Both the position numbers and the translations under genes were made by a program. From positions 470,922 to 534,921 of the forward strand of contig MNCI01035238.1 of assembly GCA_015680685.1 (NCBI GenBank): a DNA stretch of 64,000 nucleotides, in the 5' to 3' direction. Positions 12,191 to 23,519 of this stretch are shown here, piece after piece. Source of the stretch: Gnetum montanum. Its lineage: Eukaryota; Streptophyta; Gnetopsida; Gnetales; Gnetaceae. The notes beneath the pieces were generated by a model that did not search any database, was not told the origin of the DNA, and worked only from the letters and a program-made list of their open reading frames with translations. Within the stretch, counting starts at the first letter, position 1. Each line of letters starts with the position of its first letter.

Positions 12191-15160
12191 ATGAGACCGC
12201 TTTAGGATTTTTAGTAGAACATGATCACAAGATAGATTTTCTAAAGGGAAATCGAAGGTATTTGTTTTGCACTTAAATCCAACCAAAGTTACATTGACAA
12301 TTACAAAGAAGTAGCTTAAGTTTTCCCCTTTGGCCATAAGGATTTCCTATTTATAACTAAAATTTTCTTTGAGGTGTTTCAACTCTTAGTCTAGAATGTA
12401 ATTTGTGATGCACATGTTGATGATGGGGCGGATTTGTCAATTCTTAACTACTTCAATGTTTGGAGGACTCTAGGACCTAAGCATTATTAGATTAGTATCC
12501 ATAAGATTGAACTTTTTGAGCATAGAAATATGGAACACTAGGTGATATTTAGCTAGATATGCTAGTAGCTGCAACTTCTAGGTAACTATATTAACATAAG
12601 TAGTGAAGTTGAAAGGTTCATCTTAGTGCCTTAAGAGCTTTTAGCTAGCTCCCTTATTTGGTATCATTTGGCCTACATAATCCATTTCTAAGAAATTCCA
12701 TTCATAAATAGTTGACTTTAATGGCCTCCTCCTATTATTTGCATGTTGTTTCATGTGCTAGACAAATTTTTACAAGTATATCCTAGCAACTTATATTTGA
12801 TATATCTAGGATTTAATGAGTTTATCCACTAAAGGATTAAAATATTTATGTAAGGTTTGCTCCAATTGAGGGATTGATGGCTATCTTCCTATGGCCAAAT
12901 TTGTTACAGAAAATCTAGTGGTTGAAGACTTTTGAATACTATAATTAAACTAAGCCACATGTACTAGAGCCACCTAGTTTATTTGATCGAATTGGATAAA
13001 ATGCCTAAGATAGTCTTCAAGAACTCTATTGATCTATTCCATATGCTTATTTATTTATAGATGGTATCCCAAGGACATTTGCAACTTTTTCCCCAAAATT
13101 TCAAACAAGTTTCATCAAAAATCCCCTATAAAATGGGAGCTACAATAAGAAATAATGCTTGACAGTAATCCAAAGTAGCACACAACATTGTAAAAGAACA
13201 AGAATGTTGCATCCTCAATCATGCAAGGAGTATAGCACAATATGAGAATGACATATTTTGAGAATTTATTAATAACTACAAGGATACTAGAAAATCCCTA
13301 TACTATGGGAAGCCTTGTGATGAAATCCATGAAGAGGGTCACCCATGTGAGCTCTGAAATTTCTAAGGAATGAAAAAATTCCTTAGTTTCTCATTAGAAA
13401 TTTTATCCTACTGATAAACCAAACAACCTCACATAAGATTCATCATATCAACCCCCAAGTTTGACCAATAGAACCTCCACTCCACTAATGCTATTGTTTG
13501 TTTATGACCTATATGTCCTAGCCAAAGAGTGCTATGACATTCATCAATGATTTGAGAATGTAATGTATCCTAATTAGGAACATAGATCTAAGTTTGCTTA
13601 AACATGAGAAGGTCATCAAATTTATTGATATTCAAGTCATATCCTTCTTTGATCAACTTTAATAACACTTGAGGACACTAATCATGATGTAATCCTTCCT
13701 TAATTTGCTACTCAATTTTATGTTCAGCATCACCCAAGAGTTATTAGGTTGTTTCATAACCTTCATTGAGTATATTTGAGGATGTCTAATTAAGGCATCT
13801 ACTAACACATTCTCCCTTCCTAGATGATAGAAAACTTGAACTTTGAATTCTTGTAACATGTCCAACCCTTGAGTTTGCTATGTATTTACCTTAGATTGAT
13901 TTAAGAAATAGCTTTTGATAGTGTTGTTAGTTTTAACTACCATGGAACCATCAAGGAGATAGTGTCACCATGTGCAAAGAAAATGCACAATGAAAAATGT
14001 CTCCTTTTCATGCACTAGACTTAACTACTCAATCTAATTCAACTCCTTGGACTCAAAAGTCACAAGAAATTTTTCTTGAAAAAGCACCTCATCAAACATA
14101 TCATTTGAAGCATTTGTATAAAATTTGAATGATTTTGAGAAGTTAGTGATAGCCAACATTTACTAACTTGTAAGGACCATTTTAATTTTGTTAAAGACTT
14201 CTTAACATCAATGGCTCTAATTCTAAGGAATATCCTTCTTTTGCAAGTTAGTTAAGGCTATTATCACTCTAAAGAATCCTTGAACAAAATTCTTGTAATA
14301 AAATGCTAACCCTAAGAATTAGCATAAGTGATGCATATCTTTTGGAATAAGTCAAGTAGTAATGTCTTTTACTTTCTTTGGATATAATTTTAGCTTGGCA
14401 TCCTTAATGATGTGGCCTAAGAAATTTATTTTTGGCTTACCAAATTCACACTTCTTTTGCTTGATGTACAATTTGTGCTCTCACAATTTTGAGAACACTA
14501 TGTCTAGGTGATGAATGTGCTCTTCCATTGAGTGATAATACCCCAAAATATCATTAAGATATATCATAATGAATTTATCCAAGAATGGATAGAACACTTT
14601 ATACATGTGTCCAAAATATAGTTGGAACATTACACAACCTAAAAGGCATGACCATCCACTTGTAGAACTCATAACAAGTGACACATGTTGTTTTCTCTGC
14701 ATCGCTCTCCATGACCCACACCTGATAGTAACCTTAGTGAATGTCTACTCAAGAGAAGACTCAAGCCCTTGCTAGCTAGTCAAATAGATAAAAAACCAAT
14801 GATCTCAGATACCTATTCTTTATGAAGTACTTATTTCTTAGTTTGAAATCATAACACAATCTCAATAAATCATCTTTCTTCTTAGTGAACAACACTAGGG
14901 CTCTATAAGGAGGCTTGGAGGGTTAAATGTAACACATCTCTACCAACCTTGTCAACTTCTTTCTTAGCTTCTCTAGGTTAAGGGTAGCTATTTTGTAAGG
15001 TCATTGCCTTGGAGGGGCAATTCCTGGTAGAAACTCAATATTATAATAAATAACTGATTATTCTAGCAGTTCTCCTGGTAACCATAGTATTATTAGATCC
15101 TTATACCTTTCTAGAACATTTCCATCTTTCATCACTTTTAATATTGTAAGAAACATCTAT
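12191..15160 (-). pseudogene. Chromovirus-like Ty3/gypsy pol remnant (RT, RNase H, integrase)
   Basis: Read from 15060 downwards, the minus strand gives the standard pol order. RT: FLPGIAPP, then KPPYRALVLFTKKKDD, then a GYYQV-like segment and WMVMPFRLCN; the catalytic YLDD is YLND at 14550-14561, so one Asp is lost. RNase H ends FYHLGRENVLVDALIRHP (13830-13770). The integrase core follows (about 13380-12760) with DFITRLPIV, a VVINKFSKYV segment, GLLSSIIS and the INRVLEDYLRHF block. A C-terminal HLVFHISMLKKF segment lies near 12540. These wordings are those of chromoviruses rather than Athila or Tat. No gag or protease lies upstream (above 15160). The left side was cut off by E1; anything beyond would continue below 2333. 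Confidence 0.82.
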
Positions 15161-15171
15161 TGGGTTATGTA

Positions 15172-15365
15172 ACATCCTCATTAATTATCTATAGAATATC
15201 CTATAAATAACTAATAGAAATGCTACGAAACCCTAAGGATTTGGATTTAACATTGATTTATTAATTTAAAAGAAAGCCATAAAATAGATAAAATAGATAA
15301 AAATTATTAATTAAGATCATAAACATAGTAAAGCAATACAACAAAACAAAATTTCATAGTACTTG
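15172..15365. other. Short AT-rich segment, possible LTR edge
   Basis: Begins TGTAACATCC, a common LTR start, directly next to the chromovirus-like RT. No second copy or TSD was found. Its continuation after E2 insertion would be 34308-34685. Function unknown. Confidence 0.25.
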
Positions 15366-15370
15366 CATAC
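15366..15370. repeat. Target site duplication of E2, left copy (CATAC)
   Basis: CATAC precedes TGATGA of the E2 left LTR and recurs at 34303-34307, 18.9 kb away, after the E2 right LTR. Confidence 0.88.
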
Positions 15371-16004
15371 TGATGAACCATGATATTGGGACCATAATAT
15401 CGCATCCACGATATCAGATCTACGATATCAAAGCCTTCCAAGTGATATCGGGCATCTAATATTGGGACCTACCTCATCGCCTATAAATAAGAGGCGGGTG
15501 CATTTGGTTTTGGCAATTAGTCTTAGTTCCTTACCCAAACTCTTGCTTTTTCTCCCTCTCAGAGTTAGAATTATTTCTACATGCCCGTAGTAGGAGTCAT
15601 ANNNNNNNNNNNNNNNNNNNNNNNNNNNNNNNNNNNNNNNNNNNNNNNNNNNNNNNNNNNNNNNNNNNNNNNNNNNNNNNNNNNNNNNNNNNNNNNNNNN
15701 AATGGATGCTGGTGTTAGGACTATTTAAAGCATAGTTGAATAGTTAAATTAAATTAGTTACTTATCTCTCTCTTCCCTTTGTAGCAAGAGGATATACAAA
15801 CATAAAAGCCATAAAAAATCATGTTCCTCAAATTTACTTAACCATACAATCATGCTATACAAGTAAGCTTGGGAAGATAAAAATTAACTAACCCATCCTT
15901 GTTCCACAAAGGCACATAAGCACTTACCCCTTGGAATTCAACTGGATCATGCATGTACACTTGTATTCATATGGTTGAGCATAGGGATACCTCGCCACTC
16001 ATCA
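15371..16004 (+). repeat. E2 left (5') LTR, with assembly gap
   Basis: Starts TGATGAACCA and ends CACTCATCA. U3 has several GATATC/GATATT motifs (15380-15460); the TATA box TATAAATA is at 15482-15489. The R/U5 part is interrupted by 99 unknown bases, so true length and polyadenylation signal are not visible. The right LTR copy is 837 bp. Confidence 0.88.
15602..15700. other. Assembly gap (99 N)
   Basis: A run of N inside the E2 left LTR. The real gap length is unknown. Comparison with 33700-34005 of the right LTR suggests roughly 300 bases are missing. Confidence 0.98.
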
Positions 16005-16005
16005 T

Positions 16006-16023
16006 TGGTGTCGTTGCCAGGGA
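16006..16023 (+). promoter_or_regulatory. E2 primer-binding site (tRNA-Asp type)
   Basis: TGGTGTCGTTGCCAGGGA, one base after the LTR end. It differs from the tRNA-Asp complement at three positions, all transitions. Confidence 0.87.
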
Positions 16024-16145
16024 CTTTGTCATTTGTGTGCTAATTAGAACTTAGGAAATCTTTCTCATCGTTGGAATGAACCCTTAGGGTTGGTTACAGA
16101 AAAAAAGTAATATATAATAATATATTGCACACTGAATAGACAATT

Positions 16146-16948
16146 ATGTCTCATTCTTCTTACAAGAGTGTTTCACCACCTAGGTCCAATACAGGGAATA
16201 ATCATAGGCATAGTACACATGATGATAATCTACCAGTCCCTCAAAAGTTCCATGTGGTATATGTTCATCCTGATGAATCTGTATCAAACTTTACCTTTAT
16301 CCTTCATCAAGATGAACAACTACATTGGTGAGATTTAGAAGGTAACATAGTGTTACCTCCTGATTGCTCAATCTCGGGCATGCTTCTTCGTGATCTCACA
16401 TGAATTGGCATGCAACACTTACAGGCAGAGTACGTTGTGCATGATCATGACTTGAGAGAGTATCGAGCCACAGAGGCATAATGTTGAAGGGATCTACAAT
16501 ATGAGAGACATCATGAATCCATGAAGGGGAAGTCATCTCAGAATGTCTCGCATGTCATAAGTGAAAATGAGTGTGGTGAACCTGCCTCAGGAGGTTTCAC
16601 ATGAAATGATGTTCCTCCCATTGACTTTGGTCAAGGGGTTGTGTATCAGAACCTTCATTCAACCATCCATAACCTAGGTTCTAATACCAATGGACACAAA
16701 GGGTCTAAAAAAGGAACACACACACATGATAAAGATGGACTTGCTAATCATAACCATGAGAGAGGCCGTGACCATCATTGTTTCCATCTTTGGATTTTCT
16801 TTTGCATGTTGGCCACCTAGGAGTACATTGTCCTGGCCATGATTATTCGCAAAGGGATCAACTATGCAATCTTGTAGATGGGCTTAGGCATGAAACACGA
16901 AGAACCCTTGGGACTTATGCCCAAGGAAAACTATCTGAGCTTAGGGCC
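16146..16948 (+). pseudogene. E2 gag, first part (rearranged)
   Basis: ATG at 16146 gives MSHSSYKSVSPPRSN, then FHVVYVHPDESVSNFTFILH and a stop after LHW where a Trp-Gln would be expected. The His/Arg-rich hinge is present to about 16778. From 16779 to 16829 the sequence is an inverted copy of a capsid segment (see findings), then gag resumes in the correct direction at the equivalent of E4 36730. About 600 bases of capsid code are missing. The E3 insertion cuts the frame at 16948 (duplication GGGCC at 16944-16948). The remainder is at 26785. Confidence 0.85.
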
Positions 16949-17774
16949 TGATGAGTGGTAAGGTATCCCTACGTCCAACCATATGAATATGAGTGTCCAC
17001 ACAAAATCCAATCAATTTCCAAGGACTAAGTGCTTATGCACCTTTGTGGAATAAGAATGGGTTGATCAATCATTGTCTTCCCAAGCTTACTTGTATGTCA
17101 CGATTGTATGGTTAAGTAAACATGAGGCATATGATTTTTATACTTTTTATATGTTTTTATGTCCTGCTGCTAATAAGGGAGGAGAGAGATAACTAAGTAA
17201 CTAATTTAATTTGACTACTTATTAACTAAGCTCTAACTGATCCTAACACTAGTATCCGTTCTCACTTACCATACACATCTTGAACTAGTGCAACACTACT
17301 AGGATTACCAAATGATAGTCATTACTGGGCTACCAAGTGTTACACGCATGCTTGAAGTGATCATACTATGTGTGCTTACTTAGGAGAGTTGTAGGATGGG
17401 AGAGAATCATTAATTAACTAAGGAAAGCATTAAGTAACAATAATTAACATTAGTTAATCTATTCCAAATATTGAAAGGTTTATCACAAAACTTGTCTTTA
17501 TTTCCATACACAAGGTGTGCTTAGGTACACAATGCTTGAATAAAGATCCATTCACTTTATGACTCCTACTGCAGGCACATAGAAATAATTCTAACTTTGA
17601 GAGGGAGAAAAGATAAGAGTTTGGGTAAGGGACTAAGACTAACTATGCAAACCAAGTGTGCCCACATCTTATTTATAAGCAATGAGGCAAGACACAATAT
17701 AGCATAGGCGATATCACGTGGGAGGCCACGATATCACAGATGTGATATCACGGGTGCAATATTGCGGCTCATCA
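16949..17774 (-). repeat. E3 3' LTR
   Basis: Inverted TGATGA...TCATCA ends, 826 bp. The complement of the TATA box (TATTTATA) is at 17670-17677, with GATATC motifs on its outer side (17700-17760). The next bases, TACCCCCACGA, are the complement of a polypurine tract, which identifies this as the 3' LTR. Confidence 0.9.
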
Positions 17775-17785
17775 TACCCCCACGA

Positions 17786-19640
17786 CTGAATGAAAACTAG
17801 TCCTTAAGTTCCTTACAAAATATTGGGAAGGTATAGGATTATTTATTGAATGAAAATTGATAGTAACAGGGAATAATAGACTCAAAGTGCCCAGTGAATG
17901 GATCATTAAACATATTACAACATTGGTGTTCACACCCTTTGTGGTGAACACTGTACATGGATGACATCTAGACCTTCACTTGACAACTTGAAGAGAAAAA
18001 GAGGGAGAAAAGAACATGAGGCGTGTTGTTGCCCATGTCAAGATTGCACCCTCTGTTGTTTATCCATAACCATGTGACCAAACTTGTTCTTAGTGTAAAC
18101 ATTCTAGCTTCAGTCCATCCCGAGTGCTTCCTCCAATTCTAGTCCATAGTTCATGTAATCACCATCTGCACACACAAAACAATCAGGAATGAGCAAGGAT
18201 AAGTAAGCTACAATGCAATTGATACCTTGCATTGAAATAAAGTGCATTGGCTAGGTTGTGGTTATGGAAGAAACTAGGTTAGAGGTTTATTCTTGATAAC
18301 TACATAAGGTGTAGGGGTTAGGCAAGTAGTAGAATAGAGAAATTGAAAAATTTTTGCTAGGGCCCCCATGACTAAGAGTGAGCCTCCAATAGTAATAAGA
18401 TAGAAAAATATAAGGAACAAGAAAGATGGAAAAAAATAACAACAACAACACCAACAAAGTGGATGCCAAAGATGGGGATGAAACGAGAAATGGTTCATTG
18501 CAGATAACATTTAAGGGAAAGAACTTAACAATTGCACCAAATAGGAATGCCAGTGGGTCCTCCCCAAAGTAGGCTCATGTCCTTTATGCCCTAACAAACC
18601 CACAAACCAAAGATTTCGTAGGCTCTGAGAATGTCATTTGGAAGAAAGAGTTAAAAACTTACCCACATAAGTTTACTAACGAAAAATAATGTGTCAACCA
18701 AGATATGGACTAATCATAAAACTAGCAATGAGGTGGAAAATGGAAAGAAAGATGGAGAGTAGAAAATGGAATGGAATCCTAAGAGAAAGGTTGTGTAAAG
18801 TCTCTTGTGTATGTCATGGTTAATGTGATTGAGTAGAACTCATTCCAAATCTAGACTCAAACCGACCACATTCAATGACCTCACATTAATACACTTGGCC
18901 AACCCATCCCCTTAAAGCAAGAAGAATGCTTCCCCAAAGAGTCACCACCATTCCAAGGAGAGCAAGATGGAGAAGCAGGAAGTGAGAAAGGGCCTTAGTA
19001 GAGGGAACCTTCAAGCATGGGTAACATTTCTTTCCAATGCCATAACTAGTGCGTGTAGCCCATATTTCTTTATTATGTCTAAGTGGTGTGATTTGAATTC
19101 CCACTTTTGTTTTTGCATGAGAACCACACCATGCAAAGACTTATTTTTATTCACTTAGCTTACTAATATTTAATCAATGGTAGGATGGTAGAAAACCCAA
19201 GAAAAAGCATCCAAACACCCAAGAGATTGACTAGCACATGTGCATTGAATTCCCTTGAAATCACACCCTTTTCATCCATTGAGTCCTTCCTTAGTTTGAA
19301 GAATACGAAGCCACTAGTTCATTAATAAGTTTAGTTAGAAAAAGGGACAGTACAGTTTCAAAACCAAGGGAGACCATAGAGTGGAACGGGTGAATGGGCA
19401 ACGTGGACTCATTGCCTATTTTATTAAAATAACCATATCATAATATCAACATGATAATTTAGAGGTAAAAACCAAACATTAGCAATCAATAGTATATAAT
19501 TCAATCAACCATTAGGAGTACTTACTGTATGATGAATGAAAGTAAAACAACTAAACAAATAAATAGTAAAAATATGAACGATGGTGTAAGAAAAAATAAG
19601 AAATATTGAAGAAATGTGTAAAACAATAATATAAAAAAAG
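17786..19640 (-). other. E3 non-coding 3' region
   Basis: About 1.9 kb without a supported frame, equivalent to 31600-33450 in E2. The short ORFs here do not resemble an envelope protein. Confidence 0.7.
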
Positions 19641-19689
19641 CTAAGGGCTTAGAATGGTTAGCATTGGTGGCCATCTCCCCCACAACTGA

Positions 19690-20900
19690 GCTAGAAGGGG
19701 GAAATCCAAAATAGTGAGCAAGGTTGTCCACCAACAGAGGTAGTATGGGTACTGACTAATCTAAGCTCATGGAAAGGTTTGGTTTGTTGGACATTGACCA
19801 ATGGTTTCTTATCTAGGCTCTTAGGTTTGTATATCATCATGGCTCCTGAAGGAAAAGTTGCATGAATGACATAAGGTCCTTCCCACAGCATTTGAAATTT
19901 GGTACATTATGGCACATGTGTGGGATTCTGGTAGAGGACCTTATCTCTTGGTTGATATTTAACTTTCCTAATTCTTAGGTCATGAAGTTGTTTATTGAAG
20001 GCCTTGTGTAGTTAATTAAATGATAGGATGGCCAATTGGTTCTTAGCTAGCAAATTAAGGATCATCAACCATGGTTTTTGTGCTAGATTGGGGTCAAGGT
20101 TGAGGTCACATGCCATGGAAAGTATATGAAGCTCAGTTTGAATGAGAAGCATTGGTAATTTACCATAAACTAACTCATAGGGAGAGTAGCCTATAGGGAG
20201 TTTCCATGTGGAGTTGTATGCTCAAAGAGCATCATTCAGTTTTAGTGCTCTAGTTCTTGTCAATGTCTTTGTAATCTTCCTATTGGTGACTTTGGCTTGA
20301 CGATTCTCTTGGGGGTGATATGGTGTGGTTAGTTTGTGCTCAACCCCTAAGCATTGCATTAATTTTAAAAAATTCGCACCTATGAACTGTGTACCATTTT
20401 TTGAAATAAGTGCACAAGGCACACCAAACCTGTTTATGATTTTTTGTTGAATAAATCATGCAGCTTTGGATGATGTACAATCCTTAACAGCAATTGCTTC
20501 TACCCATTTTGTAAGGTAATCAATGACAAAAATAATATAAGCCTTTCCATTGGACATTGGTGTAATTAGCCCCATAAAATCAATTCCACAAATGTTGAAG
20601 GGTTCTAAAGGTTGGATACATTGTTGCAGAACAATCATTCTAGCAGTCATCCCCCCATCACATTGACAATACTCACAAGATTGGATGAAATAATGGGCAT
20701 CTTGAAATAATGTAGGCCAATAATATCTTGCAAGCAAGATCTTAATGGTTGTTCATCTCCCAGTGTAATGACCCCCACAAGGACCCTCATGAGCATCTTG
20801 GAGAACTCACAATTGATCTACATCGAGAACACACCATTAGACCAAGCCATCAAGACATACTTTATAAAGTTTTCCATTGATTTCCATAAAATACTTGGCT
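19690..20900 (-). pseudogene. E3 integrase, degenerate
   Basis: On the minus strand the zinc domain reads DAHYFIQSCEYCQCDGGMTA (20716-20660). The core starts PFNICGIDFMGLI, keeping the first Asp. The second catalytic Asp region reads SKNGTQF instead of SDNGTQF (near 20405). The Glu block reads NRQAKVTNRKI, so Glu is Lys (near 20300). A C-terminal LWEGPYVIHATFPSGAMMIY block lies near 19885-19830. With two of three catalytic acids gone it is inactive. Confidence 0.85.
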
Positions 20901-21029
20901 CGGTGAAAAAAATTTTGTTTCTTTTTAGCGTCAAACCCTTGTGGTGTTTATTGTGTAAGGAGATAGGTGAGAATGCTACTGTACCAGTTTGTCTCCACGG
21001 TTAATTGATCATTCACTACACCTACAAAG

Positions 21030-22270
21030 AGGAGTTCATCTAGGAAATAATCAAAAATTGGATACTCATCATCTTTGTTGTCCCATCACAACCAAGATAA
21101 ATGATTAGCAACTCCGTTCTTGGTGCCTTTACGATCGATCATCATAAGATTGAACTCTTGTAAGATTACAAGCCATCATATGATGTGAGGGCTTACTGTT
21201 GGCTTATTCATTAGGAACCTTATTGCACTATGATCCATGTGTATGAATACCTTATAGCCCAAGACATAGTGCCTACATTTTTCTAGTGAAAACACTATAG
21301 CCATTAATTCTTTCTCTATTGTAGTGTAGTTAAGTTGTGCACCAATGATACTTCTACTTGCATAGTGGATGTAATAAGGACATTTTTGATCATCTAACTA
21401 TGTAAGTACAGCTCCTAAAGCATAGTTGGATATGGTAGTCATTATGTGGAATGGTCTGGACCAACTAGGAGTTTGTAAAATGGGTGTTTTTACAAGCTTC
21501 TATTTTAAAGTTTGGAAAGCTAGTTTGTATTCCCTAGTCCATTTGAAAGGTACATCCTTTTTCATTAATTTAACCAATGGTTTTGAAACCTTTGAAAAGT
21601 TTTCAATAAACCTTGTATAGTACCCAGTGTGTCCAAGGAATGACCAGATATCTTTTATAGTTTTTGGTTGATGGGTAATTCCTTAGATAACTTTGATCTT
21701 TTCGAGGTCTACCTCTATCCCTGTTCATGAAATTTTATGCTCTAGTACGATGCCTTCTTGGACCATTAAATGGATTTTTTGCCAATTGAGCCTCAAATTG
21801 GTTTCTACACATTGTTTTAATACTTGCTCTAACTAGTCCAAGGCTTGATCAAAGTTTGCTTTGTAGGTGGAGAAGTCATCCATGAAGACCTCCACACCAT
21901 TTCATATCTGTTGCTGGAATATGCTTAGAACTAATCATTGAAACATTGCACGGGCATTACACAAGCCAAAAAACATCTGCTTGTATGCAAATATTCCCCA
22001 AGGACTAGTGAATGTAGTCTTAGCTTGGTCTTATGGGACTATTTTCATTTGGTTGTACCCACTGTACCCATCCAGAAAACTATAGTAGCGATGCCTTGCA
22101 ATGGTGTCTAAGACTTGGTCTACGAATGGCAATAGAAAGTGGTCCTTGAATGTTGCCATGTTTAAAAGCCTAAAATCTATGCACACCCTCCATTTGCCTC
22201 CCTTTTTGGGCACTATAACTAAGAGGCTAACCCATTCACTATCAGCAATAGGGTATATGAACCCAACTTT
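21030..22270 (-). pseudogene. E3 reverse transcriptase and RNase H, degenerate
   Basis: The RT palm begins at the SEWVSPLV-like block (about 22250) with VPKKGGKWRVCIDFRLLNMA and LDGYSGYNQM (22213-22031). The catalytic FMDD at 21886-21875 is intact. RNase H: expected MTDASNYALG reads MTTISNYALG near 21440, so the catalytic Asp is lost. The RT is among the better preserved in the window but still has stops between blocks. Confidence 0.85.
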
Positions 22271-22299
22271 TAGAAGCTATTCAATTTCTTCCTTAACTA

Positions 22300-23500
22300 C
22301 TTGCTTCAGCTTTGGGTTCAATTTCCTCTGCGGTTGTCTTCAAGGCTTCATGGAGTGGTCATTATAAATTCTATGTTGGCATATCCTAGGATCTATTCCA
22401 ATTAATTTGGAATATGACCAAGCGAATGCTTTTAACCATTTATTTATTACCTTCAACAGTCTCTCTTTTTGTTGTGAAGCCAATTTATAATTAATAATTA
22501 CCGATTTTTCATTTTTAAGAAATGTGTATTCCATACCAATGGGCAATGGTTTTAGCTCAAAGGGCTCTTGCCTAAACTTATTAGAGATTTCCAACTTTCC
22601 CCAATTGATATTTTCAAGGCCAATACTTGGAAGTTGACAATGGACTTTCTCTAATGTGTCTATGCTATCGATGTAAGCACAAGTCAAACCCTCAGTTGGT
22701 TCCATGCATATAGTTGAACTACTCTTTTGATTAGCTGTCAGCCACTAGGTGCCTTCCTATCTTGTAGCTGCTACATATAGGCATCTTTGTATATTAGTCA
22801 CTTGTGCAAACTAATTGCATGCAAGCAATGTTAAATGTTGCACAAACCATGACTTCTAAATGCAATCAAACCCTAAGTCACTATACGTGATACATAGAAC
22901 TTTCTTCTTCTCGATCTTTTCGAATGTATTTTCCTTTGATATTTCCAGGGAAATATCACAAATTCCTAGACACATGTCAACTATGCTTATCCATGCTCTT
23001 CCCATTATGATTGGAAAGTCCTCCTTATTGTTGTTTATTTGAATCACTAGGAAGTCAGTTGGATATGACCACCCACAAATAGTGGTGACAATGACCTCCA
23101 CTAGTCCTAATGGGATAGTAATGGACTAGTCAACCAAATCCAAATGAATGTTACTCTTTTTTAGCAGAGGCAGGTTCTAGGCTTTGTACATTTCTTGAGA
23201 AATTAAGTTGACAATAGAATATGAATCCAAAACAGCTTTTCATAGCTCATTTCCAACGATTTGTAGATATATCAGAGGACTCCCAGGATGAGAGAATTTC
23301 CTAGGAATATGGCCAACTTTTATCCAATTGGTAACAACATGAGTTAACATGACTGTATGCGTTAAGCATAATTTTTGGGTTGAAGGGAGCTCTGAAGCTT
23401 CCAGTGATAGTGAGGTGGTTGAAGAATCAACCACTTGTGGTTGCAAGGGCTTAGTTGGACTGTTGGCTCTAAAGAAAGTTCTTTTCTTCATGTGGCTATT
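22300..23500 (-). pseudogene. E3 protease and pre-RT linker, degenerate
   Basis: Retropepsin remnant: PLIYLQIVGNEL, a stop, then KAVLDSYSIVNLISQEMY. The catalytic D-S-G is D-S-Y (23227-23219). The conserved GWSYPTDFLV...DFPIIMGRAWIS block follows at 23070-22985. The 121-codon open stretch 22705-22340 is the linker into RT (PFELKPLPIGMEYTFLKN ... FAWSYSKLIGIDPRICQH) and is the longest uninterrupted piece of E3. Confidence 0.83.
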
Positions 23501-23519
23501 TGAACCAACAGTAGGTTAA

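Noticed and set aside
15172-15365. 5' LTR of the chromovirus-like remnant
   Set aside because: Begins with a fitting TGTAACATCC but adjoins RT directly and has no PBS, partner or duplication, so it was listed only as a low-confidence segment.
18274-18510. Hydrophobic minus-strand ORFs in the E3 3' region
   Set aside because: They lie in the shared non-coding 3' region, are not conserved in E1 or E2 and overlap each other in different frames.
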